Position numbers and translations under genes: made by a program. A DNA stretch of 64,000 nt, taken from NCBI GenBank assembly GCA_963713965.1, contig OY970217.1:3100001-3164000 (forward strand). The letters run 5' to 3'. A model generated the notes under the pieces. That model saw only the letters and a program-made list of their open reading frames with translations, searched no databases and had not been told where the DNA came from. Positions 16,916-24,154 of this stretch are shown here, one piece after another; position 1 is the stretch's first letter, and the number at the start of each line of letters is the position of its first letter. The stretch comes from CALAGB01 sp963713965. GTDB lineage: Bacteria; Chloroflexota; Chloroflexia; Thermomicrobiales; Thermomicrobiaceae.

Positions 16916-18534
16916 CAAGTCACTGCTTTCACTGTCGAGGGTACAGACTCTATATCTCCAGCGAAGGTGCAGTAGCGATAGGTCACGTCAACGTCCTGAA
17001 CGAAGTAGTCGTGGGCACGTCCGGAGCACTCATGCAGGATCATTCGACCTTCGCGCTCGGCCACTCGCACCAGATCGTTGATCGAGGCGACATCGATAAT
17101 CCGTCTGCTTGCGCCCAGGTCCGACTCCAGCAAAGTGACCATTAGGCTGCCATAGCGGGCATTGATTTGAGCCGGTTCGTCGGCTTGCCGCGCGCGCCAG
17201 GCGAGCGCCGCCAGAATGATTCCGCCCAATAGTGCTGCCACCATGCCAACCGCGGAGAGTTTGCGGGCCGCCGCGACGGTCGGGTGTAACACCGGCACTG
17301 GCAACCGATTCGGGGCGAGTCGCGAGACGCGCACCGTTCCATCTTCCGAGGGCTTGAGCGGGTTGGCCTGGGCGGCTGGATCTCCTGATTGATCGAGTTG
17401 CAGTTCAACTGGATCGAGATCAAACTTCAACGTTGGGGAGAATTGGTCGTTCATCGGCACGGCTGCGACCGTGCCGGTAAGGTGGATAACCGGCACGATG
17501 GTGACCGTGAACTGCTCGGTCTGCCGGTACTGCGGATTGGTCGCTTGGTCAAGCGCGCCAATCAACGTTTGGAGCTGGCCCAGATCAAGCGTGCTGCTCA
17601 CAGTGGCCTGAGGTCCGGTAAAGGACGTCTGTGGCACGAGCAATATGCTACGCGACCAGCCATCTGCTCGACTCAAGACCGCATCCAGTTGGTACTCGCC
17701 GTGCACGACAGCCGCTGCGTCCGAGGAGAAAGCGTAGTCGAATCGCAGGTCCACCTTGTCCGCAAGTTCACGGAAGATCGGCTGACCGGTGGTAGCGGTA
17801 TCCCCATCATAGACGCCGCCGGGCGCCTGAGCGGAATAGTTGAATGAGCCGTTCTGCTGATATCCGAGCAGTCCGGTTGAGTTCCGCGCGAACGGTCGAG
17901 TGAAGGCCAACGTGCCGAGCAAGAGCGAAAGCAGAGCGAGGACAACCACGACTGACGCCGCCAGTTGCCCAATCGGTCCAAGAATCCCCGTCGATGTCAT
18001 GACCGGACCCGTGCCATCGTGCCGCTTTCCCGAGCCGGCGTCTCGCCGGCCCAACCGCCGCCTCCGTTGCTGGTCCGCGCCGATTGGGGCGAAGAGAAGC
18101 ATTCCAGCCATGGTCGCGACCATGGCGGCGGCCATCGGCTGCTGGACCGCCTGCAGCCATTTGCCGACGCCGGGCAGGTGAACCCAGAGCTTGCCGACAA
18201 TGTCCGATCGCGCGGGCTCGTACGGGTCCACGAAGTCGTTGTTGTCGCCCTTCATGACAAAGAGCCCGCCGTCCTCGCCAACAATCCGGTGCATGACCCG
18301 CCCAATCTGTGGATCGCGGTACGCAACGATGTCCCCCACCTGGTATGCACCGGAAACACGCAGGATCGCGAGGTCACCTGTGTGGAAGCCGGGCTGCATA
18401 CTGACCCCTCGCGTAATCACGCACGTCGTGGTGCCGCCCAGTTCAAGCGGTGCGAGCACAAACCAGACTAGCGTCAGCGCTACGAGCGGCAGCCCTATGA
18501 CAATTGCTTTGTTCGACATCGGCTGCAATCTCAC
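16915..18534 (-). CDS. SipW-like signal peptidase I fused to a DUF5305-like domain
   Basis: 539-residue membrane protein. Residues ~10-30 are a transmembrane segment. Next comes an ER/archaeal-type signal peptidase with catalytic Ser45 in RGVSMQPG, His82 in VMHRIV (in place of the bacterial Lys) and VMKGDNN. Membrane segments follow near 115-140 and 175-200. A ~200-residue extracellular beta-rich region (VYDGDTATTGQPIFRELA onward) resembles DUF5305, a domain I know mainly from haloarchaea. A further transmembrane helix near residue 420 leads to a ~90-residue cytoplasmic tail. GTG 18534 is preferred since GGGGAG lies 4 bases upstream; ATG 18555 and ATG 18519 are alternatives. Confidence 0.8.
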   Translation of the reverse strand: MRLQPMSNKAIVIGLPLVALTLVWFVLAPLELGGTTTCVITRGVSMQPGFHTGDLAILRVSGAYQVGDIVAYRDPQIGRVMHRIVGEDGGLFVMKGDNNDFVDPYEPARSDIVGKLWVHLPGVGKWLQAVQQPMAAAMVATMAGMLLFAPIGADQQRRRRLGRRDAGSGKRHDGTGPVMTSTGILGPIGQLAASVVVVLALLSLLLGTLAFTRPFARNSTGLLGYQQNGSFNYSAQAPGGVYDGDTATTGQPIFRELADKVDLRFDYAFSSDAAAVVHGEYQLDAVLSRADGWSRSILLVPQTSFTGPQATVSSTLDLGQLQTLIGALDQATNPQYRQTEQFTVTIVPVIHLTGTVAAVPMNDQFSPTLKFDLDPVELQLDQSGDPAAQANPLKPSEDGTVRVSRLAPNRLPVPVLHPTVAAARKLSAVGMVAALLGGIILAALAWRARQADEPAQINARYGSLMVTLLESDLGASRRIIDVASINDLVRVAEREGRMILHECSGRAHDYFVQDVDVTYRYCTFAGDIESVPSTVKAVT

Positions 18535-18659
18535 GCTACTCCCCGTTCGCGTCATGTAAACGACGACGCACGCCTTTCCAGCAACGATGCTCGCACCACT
18601 CGGGGTAATTCAGGGCTTCCGGGATTTCATTGCCGGAAGCCCTAAACTGTGGCGATCGA

Positions 18660-19037
18660 CTACTGGGACGCGTAGATGCTCAGCCCAGTAAGATGCAGAA
18701 CATCCACGACGCCAGATGCCGGATAGCAACTCCAGGTGTTGGCCTGAGGATTGCTGCAGGTCGTCGAATAGGTGGACTGCGTATTATCCTGCGTGAACCA
18801 TGCGTAGACTTCGTTCGCACTCTTATCGAGATCGAATTGGACATAATAGAGTGTTCCGGGTTGGTTGGTGCTCATATGGTACTTGATGTTCGTGACGGTA
18901 TAGCCAGCTACCGTACTGACGCCGACTCCGGCGTCCGTTGATGCGGGTTGGGTGTTTTGTGCCGTGAAGGCGTAGGCTGCGGTGGCGAAAATCGCGATGA
19001 TCGCTACGAATCCGATCAGCTTAAGCAGTCGTCGCAT
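18660..19037 (-). CDS. Small exported protein next to the SipW-like peptidase
   Basis: 125 residues. Positively charged start MRRLLKLIGF, then hydrophobic residues ~5-26 ending TAAYAFTAQ, a plausible SipW-type cleavage region. The mature part is beta-rich (VAGYTVTNIKYHM, GTLYYVQFDLDK) with two cysteines (STTCSNP, TWSCYP) that could form a disulfide. Size and context recall camelysin/TasA-like exported subunits, but I cannot confirm homology. ATG 19037 has GGGAGGGAAA upstream, which rules out the longer upstream frame. It is the first gene of the three-gene minus-strand cluster. Confidence 0.72.
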   Translation of the reverse strand: MRRLLKLIGFVAIIAIFATAAYAFTAQNTQPASTDAGVGVSTVAGYTVTNIKYHMSTNQPGTLYYVQFDLDKSANEVYAWFTQDNTQSTYSTTCSNPQANTWSCYPASGVVDVLHLTGLSIYASQ

Positions 19038-19330
19038 CGGGCTTTCCCTCCCATAAAGAAAAATGGCCTTGCCGATCAAGGGGGGACTGCCACTTGCGGT
19101 ACAATTCCAACGTAGGGTGGGAATTAGGCCGCAAGCCGGTCCCATTCTGATTGCTCCGGGCAGCATCACCTGCTCGGAGCGTCTTTATTCGTGTTGATTG
19201 CGATAGGCGATCCCCTTCCCGGCGCCGGTTCCCCCGCCTGACGTGCCGCGGGAAGATGCGTCGTCGGCTACATGCCATTGCCCTCTAACACGGGCAAGTC
19301 CCCAGGGCCCCAGTACTAAGGTCCCCTTAT
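19038..19330 (-). promoter_or_regulatory. Long structured leader of unknown class upstream of the exported-protein cluster
   Basis: Read on the minus strand, two nested hairpins precede the ribosome site. One is GCTCCGAGCA...TGCTGCCCGGAGC (19154-19182). The other is CTTGCGG...AATTCC...GGAATT...CCGCAAG (19092-19134). A G-rich stretch (GGCGGGGGAACCGG) lies further upstream. I could not match it to a known riboswitch; a c-di-AMP or c-di-GMP class was considered but its conserved blocks are missing. Confidence 0.3.
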
Positions 19331-20154
19331 AGTCTCAAGGGGCCGACAAAATCGTGACATTCGTCGCGGGTTCGTGACAATACCGTGACGATGTGGCCCG
19401 TCACACTAGCCGGTTCCGCCTTGTCGCGTATGCCCCAATTCGGGCATCTCACCCGAATATTCCTTCGTATCGGACAACCACAGTCCTCATGACAGCATAG
19501 ACATGAAGTCCGGTGTGTGTTTGCAGTTGGCAGATAGTTCAACCCTCCTACTTCGAACGCAGGTTGAAAGTCCCATACGCATTTACGCACGTCAATCTAT
19601 GACTCAAATTCATAGAACCGTTGACAGGCGACAGTGATTTTAAGTGAATACATTGCATCATCGAAGTATATTTCCTGTGTGATTTGCGATACACACCTAT
19701 ATACGTTCGTACTTATCGGTGACTCGGTGCCAATGTTACGCAACAGAAACAGACAAATGCGCCGAAGTCGTCCAATCAAAGGTTCTCCGACGGCCAGTCC
19801 GCAGAATATGCCGATCCGCATGTTATTGGATAACCATCGTCATTCCGTAGTGCCAGTTTGGAACGCTAGGTCTGAAACAGAGAGGAAGTCGGGTACTGCC
19901 GTATGGGCAGATGCCGGTGCTCCGGTCCGGCGTCGGAGACACCGTGGATCATCGAGACTGCGATAAGGAGTGGAATTGCCGAGCGTTGGGGCGTTTTGTA
20001 GCCGCATGCAATGGACTGTCGTTATGGAGGCGGCGGGGTCGCTCGTTAGCTCCAATGCATGGACCTCAACCCAATCAACTCGGCTGGAAAGCCGCGTCAC
20101 CTGCCGGGGACATTGTTGATGGCTTTGGATTGTTGAACGGCGCCACTGCTCGTG
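19331..20154. other. Non-coding or unrecognised stretch
   Basis: About 820 bases without a gene I can support. 19340-19410 contains repeated GTGAC words (three direct, one inverted). 19560-19850 is markedly more A+T-rich than its neighbours. The open frames here are short, have no ribosome site and encode nothing recognisable. Confidence 0.5.
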
Positions 20155-20373
20155 CTAGTCGGCGACTTGTGCCACCAGTTCCGGATCCATCAAGCTCCAC
20201 ACATTGAGCACGGACCGGTAGTGGGCCATAGTGCGGAGTCGTGTGAAATCCCGATCGGAGACGGCGACGGGTGGGGAGCTGGCATCCAGCTGAATGTACC
20301 CATGGCCATCTCGCCCAACCAATAAACGACGATCTTGATGCACGATGCTTTCCGCAATTACTTGAAAATCCAT
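20155..20373 (-). CDS. Small hypothetical protein
   Basis: 72-residue protein beginning MDFQVIAESIVHQDRRLLVG and ending ELVAQVAD. It is charged, soluble, and has no cysteine or membrane segment. Not recognised. It is supported by a partial, decayed second copy of its 3' end at 16280-16343. No strong ribosome site (GGAAAAC upstream), so it could be non-coding. It lies in the variable region between the signal-peptidase cluster and the FGYP-module protein. Confidence 0.4.
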   Translation of the reverse strand: MDFQVIAESIVHQDRRLLVGRDGHGYIQLDASSPPVAVSDRDFTRLRTMAHYRSVLNVWSLMDPELVAQVAD

Positions 20374-20649
20374 GGCCGTTTTCCATAAACGAGCGGGCGG
20401 ACGGGGCCATCATTACTCTTTACTAGAGTCAACGCATGTTTCGTGCCTATGAAGTAGATTGACGCCGTGTGTCGGCTCTCCTTGATCGTGGAGAGCATCA
20501 GGTGAGCCGAGATTGTCTCCGCTTAGGTTGCTTTGCAAGGAGCAGACCATCGTCGCCAATTCCCTCTGACGTCACCAACCTGGTATCACAATCGTTGGAA
20601 GGGCATCAAGGGGCGCGAACGTGGGGAAAACAACATATGGGGGGCGATT

Positions 20650-22245
20650 ATGAAAATGACTTTGGCGCGATTCAGTCTCCCCATCTTGTTCGCGGCAGCG
20701 TTGCTTGCCCCGGCACTCATGTTCGCTCCTCCTGCTGGAACGGTGCCGCCGTCGATCGGAAATCTGCGAACCGACGGCGCTACCGCCGTCTACAGCTACA
20801 CTTATTACCAGGACACGACCCTGTATGCGGTTGATGTGGCGAGTGGCACCTCACGCGCGGTTTCGAACAGCGGCGCTTATCCGGACGTCTCAGGGAATCT
20901 CGTTGTCTGGGAAGTACGCGGAGTCAATGGGGAGTATCTCACAGGTATAGACCTGAGCAACGATACCGTCCTTAATTTGCCCGCGCCGCCCGGCGAGCAG
21001 ATGAAGCCCGGCATTTCCGGCACGCAGCTCGTGTGGGTCAACCACGATTCGTCAAACACGTTGAGCCCATGGACCATTCAGACCAAGAACCTGGCATCCG
21101 ATGAGGCTCCATCTGTCGTTGCGACATTGCCGAGCGACGTGACCGAAGTCGGACAGCCGAGAATCGTTGGCCAGCGTATTCTCTGGAGCTTTCAGTTTGG
21201 CTATGCGGGCGCGAATATTTACCAGTGGCACCTTTGGGAAGATAACCTTGGTGACCAGACGACGGAGATCGCAACTGGTTCTGGAACCTCGGACTATCTC
21301 CATGGCTACGATGTTAGCGGCAACTTGGTCGTGTATGCCGCCGGTGGTGAAGTTCACGTGATCCATCTCAGCGGTCCGGGCACGGATTCCACGATCGGAA
21401 CCGGGGGGACCCCGAGCACTGATGGGCGCTACGTCTTCTGGAGTGCCAACCCGTTCTCGGCCCATGAAGACATGCTTGGCTACGACGATCAAACGGACAG
21501 CCATTTCGTAGCCGTGGCTACTGGCACGCACAATATCTCGACGCAATCGACGAACGGCAAAGTCGTCTGGCTTGAGGCTCCGGCGTATTCATTTTCGTTT
21601 GTGGTACAGAGTCGGGCGATCCAAGATCTGCTCCCGAGCGCGAGTCAGCCGGATCCGGGTAAGACGAGCGCCGATTGGTTCTACTTCCCCGAAACACAGC
21701 ACTATCTCTCGTTCGGATTCAAGAACTTCTGGGTGAAATCTGGCGGGCTGGCGGTCTTTGGATACCCACAGACTGAAGAGTTCACCCAGGGCGGCTACAC
21801 GGTTCAGTATCTCGAGCGTCAGCGCTATGAATATCACCCTGAGTTCGTCGGTACTCCCTACGAAACAGAGCTCGGTCTGCTTGGAAGCGAGGCGGCGACC
21901 TCAGCCGGGTTGCTCGGAACGCCGCCTTTCGCCGCGCTTCCGGCAGGCACGACGAGCGACTCGAACTGCAGCTTCGTGGCAGCAACAGAACATCGATTGT
22001 GCGGCGCCTTCAAGCAATACTGGCAGTTGCACGGGCTTGATTTCGGAGATGCGGGGGTCTCGTATCGCGAGAGCCTGGCGCTCTTCGGCTATCCGATCTC
22101 TGAGGAGTTTACGGACGCATCTTCGGGGTTGACGGTCCAGTACTTTGAGCGCGCCGTGTTTGAATTCCATCCGAACAACCCAGTTCCATACAAGGTGGAA
22201 CTACGCCTGCTGGGCTCGCAACGTCTACAGTCGTTCGGGTGGTAG
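20650..22245 (+). CDS. Secreted beta-propeller protein with two C-terminal FGYP modules
   Basis: 531 residues. Signal peptide ~1-30 (MKMTLARFSLPILFAAALL...). Residues ~35-330 are TolB-like propeller repeats of the form VSGNLVVWE, ISGTQLVWV, VSGNLVVYA and TDGRYVFWS. Two ~65-95-residue modules follow. The first is FGFKNFWVKSGGLAVFGYPQ...YTVQYLERQRYEYHPE...LGLLG. The second is KQYWQLHG...LALFGYPISEEF...LTVQYFERAVFEFHPN...LRLLG. The same modules end the protein at 30475-31503. ATG 20650 is chosen for the signal peptide and the GGGGGG upstream. Role unknown, probably cell-surface binding. Confidence 0.78.
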   Translation: MKMTLARFSLPILFAAALLAPALMFAPPAGTVPPSIGNLRTDGATAVYSYTYYQDTTLYAVDVASGTSRAVSNSGAYPDVSGNLVVWEVRGVNGEYLTGIDLSNDTVLNLPAPPGEQMKPGISGTQLVWVNHDSSNTLSPWTIQTKNLASDEAPSVVATLPSDVTEVGQPRIVGQRILWSFQFGYAGANIYQWHLWEDNLGDQTTEIATGSGTSDYLHGYDVSGNLVVYAAGGEVHVIHLSGPGTDSTIGTGGTPSTDGRYVFWSANPFSAHEDMLGYDDQTDSHFVAVATGTHNISTQSTNGKVVWLEAPAYSFSFVVQSRAIQDLLPSASQPDPGKTSADWFYFPETQHYLSFGFKNFWVKSGGLAVFGYPQTEEFTQGGYTVQYLERQRYEYHPEFVGTPYETELGLLGSEAATSAGLLGTPPFAALPAGTTSDSNCSFVAATEHRLCGAFKQYWQLHGLDFGDAGVSYRESLALFGYPISEEFTDASSGLTVQYFERAVFEFHPNNPVPYKVELRLLGSQRLQSFGW

Positions 22246-22264
22246 TCGCGCAATTCAGAGACAG

Positions 22265-22293
22265 TTGGGGTATCCCGGCGAAAAATGTACAAT
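22265..22293 (+). promoter_or_regulatory. Promoter of tRNA-Leu
   Basis: TTGGGG (22265-22270), a 17-base spacer and TACAAT (22288-22293), ~45 bases before the tRNA. Confidence 0.5.
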
Positions 22294-22338
22294 CGATGGC
22301 CTGACAGAGAGCAAGGCAGTACGCTCTTTCAGGTCACC

Positions 22339-22423
22339 GGGGGAATGTCGAAATTGGCAGACGAGCATGATTTAGGATCATGTGCCGCAAGGCGTGAGGG
22401 TTCGAGTCCCTCTTCCCCCACCA
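22339..22423 (+). tRNA. tRNA-Leu(TAG)
   Basis: Class II tRNA with long variable arm (TGCCGCAAGGCG region). Acceptor GGGGGAA/TTCCCCC. Anticodon stem CATGA/TCATG encloses TTTAGGA, giving TAG. CCA is encoded (22421-22423). Confidence 0.95.
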
Positions 22424-22617
22424 CCGCTAGCATGGCGTGCGCGAAATAGATCCACCGCTGGAAGCCCTTCACGTCACCTCAAACCAGGTACGAAAGGGTT
22501 GCAGAACATTTTCCATCGGAACTGACCTCCAGAATTTGGACGTCCGACCACGTTCCTACAGAGCCCAATGGTGTTCGCCGCGCAGCGAATCGAGCTGGGT
22601 TAGTCATAGGCGGGAAG

Positions 22618-23100
22618 GTGACGGAAAGAGGCCTTTCAGAGTTCATCGAGCATTGTGGAACGTGTCGAGCAAATCGTGGTGAGTTGATTGCGCCGGGTGG
22701 CGTGATCTACGACGACGGTTTCTGGCGGCTGGAGCACGTGCTGGAACCGATCCCGATGGTGGGTTGGCTCGTTCTTAAGCCTTTGCGGCACGTGGAGTCG
22801 ATGGTCGATCTGACGGAGGAGGAATCGCTCGCGTTTAGCTCGCTGTCACAACGTGTGATGCGGGCGATGCGAGACGTACTCCATCCGGAGAAGATCTATC
22901 TCTGCCTCTTCGCCGAAGCCGAGGGCTTCGCACATATCCACTACCATCTGATCCCTAGATTTGCCGAAACGCCGACCGAACGGCGTGGCCCGGGCGTGTT
23001 CGAATATCTCGCGGAAGCGCATCGGCTGAATCAGAATCTGGCGGACGTGTCGGATGCGATGAAAGCCGTGGAAGCGATTCGCGATTGTCTCGCCTCTTGA
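22618..23100 (+). CDS. HIT-family hydrolase/transferase with N-terminal Cys pair
   Basis: 160 residues. The histidine-triad signature HIHYHLIPR lies near residue 105, where the middle His forms the nucleotidyl intermediate. An N-terminal CGTCRANRG pair with the preceding His may bind zinc. HIT proteins hydrolyse or transfer nucleoside phosphates (AMP-amidates, ApnA, galactose-1-P UDP). The exact substrate is unknown, and this one is distinct from the shorter HINT protein at 60056. The GTG start has GGGAAG very close upstream, so the start is uncertain. 22424-22617 holds no gene. Confidence 0.8.
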   Translation: MTERGLSEFIEHCGTCRANRGELIAPGGVIYDDGFWRLEHVLEPIPMVGWLVLKPLRHVESMVDLTEEESLAFSSLSQRVMRAMRDVLHPEKIYLCLFAEAEGFAHIHYHLIPRFAETPTERRGPGVFEYLAEAHRLNQNLADVSDAMKAVEAIRDCLAS

Positions 23101-23234
23101 TCGCGACCAAAGATCGGTATTGAACCTCTACCGGCACGCATCTCACCTCTTCTCATTCGTCCGAATCCCTGCTAGCTTGCCGTCAGGGAAGGCTGCGGCC
23201 AGGCGAATTGGCTACCCGCGGCGAAGGAGGATGA

Positions 23235-24059
23235 ATGCGCATCTACGTGACGGTCGATATCGAGGGGGTTGCCGGAGTTGTCCACTCTGAGGAGGGATCG
23301 AAGGGCAATCCGGAATATGAGCGCGCGCGGCGCCTGATGACCAACGAGGCGAGCGCGGTCGTCCAGGGAATCCTCGACGTCGATCCGCGCGCTGAAGTGA
23401 CGGTCGTCGACGTTCATGGACCGTATCGCAACATCATCCCGGAAGAGCTTCACGAGCAGGCGATCTTGAGCCGCGGTAAACCGCGCGTCTACGGCATGGT
23501 GCACGGAATCGACCGTGGCTTCGATGCGGCCATGTTTATTGGCGTCCATGGCAAGGCTGGCACTGGAGAGTCCGTATTGAGCCACACTTTCACCGGCACC
23601 ATCCTCGACGTGCGTGTCAACGGTCGGTCGATGGGAGAGCTCGGATTGAATGCGGCAGTGGCGGGCACCTACGATGTGCCAGTATTGCTGGTTTCAGGCG
23701 ATCAGACCGTGGTCGCTGAGGCTAAAGACCTGTTCGGCAGTAACGTCATCACCGTCAAGGTTAAGGAGAGCCTGGCGCACCTCTCGTCTGAGAGCCTGCA
23801 TCCTATTGTCGCACGACATCGGCTTCAGGAAGAGGCAGCCCGAGCGTTGCGTGATTGGCCGGACGTCAAGCCGCTGAAGGTTGCGACCCCGGTGAATTTC
23901 GAGATTGAACTGGCGCGCCCCGTGCTGGCCGACCTGGCTGAGATGATCGATGGGGCTGAGCGCATTGACGGTCGCACTGTCGGCTTCACGCGAGACGACA
24001 TGCCGTCGGCATATCGCATATTGCGCCTGATCACCGTCCTGTGTAGCTCACCAATCTAG
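23235..24059 (+). CDS. dppA: M55-family D-aminopeptidase
   Basis: 274-residue zinc aminopeptidase of the DppA family, which releases D-amino acids from D-Ala-D-Ala-type peptides. Metal ligands are in VDIEGVAGV at the N-terminus and VDVHGPYRN, with FIGVHGKAG and SHTF further along. NGRSMGELGLNAAVAG completes the family pattern. The mark to the usual 270-280-residue length is exact. The ATG has GAAGGAGG 4-5 bases upstream. Possibly involved in peptidoglycan peptide reuse; no transporter genes adjoin it. Confidence 0.9.
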   Translation: MRIYVTVDIEGVAGVVHSEEGSKGNPEYERARRLMTNEASAVVQGILDVDPRAEVTVVDVHGPYRNIIPEELHEQAILSRGKPRVYGMVHGIDRGFDAAMFIGVHGKAGTGESVLSHTFTGTILDVRVNGRSMGELGLNAAVAGTYDVPVLLVSGDQTVVAEAKDLFGSNVITVKVKESLAHLSSESLHPIVARHRLQEEAARALRDWPDVKPLKVATPVNFEIELARPVLADLAEMIDGAERIDGRTVGFTRDDMPSAYRILRLITVLCSSPI

Positions 24060-24097
24060 AGTCATCGCTGAATCGACGGATTGAATTCGACAAAGCG

Positions 24098-24127
24098 ATC
24101 GCCCCGCTTCAGAAGAAGTGGGGCGAT
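24098..24127. terminator. Hairpin between convergent dppA and ppdK
   Basis: ATCGCCCCGCTTC (24098-24110) and GAAGTGGGGCGAT (24115-24127), 13 bp with one G-U and loop AGAA. No strong T-run on either strand. Confidence 0.6.
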
Positions 24128-24154
24128 TCACTGTGCTGGATACGGCCGGTCTGT

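Noticed and set aside
19038..19330. c-di-AMP (ydaO) or c-di-GMP riboswitch
   Set aside because: Only a G-rich GGGGGAACC-like string is shared; the conserved closing blocks of these classes are not present.
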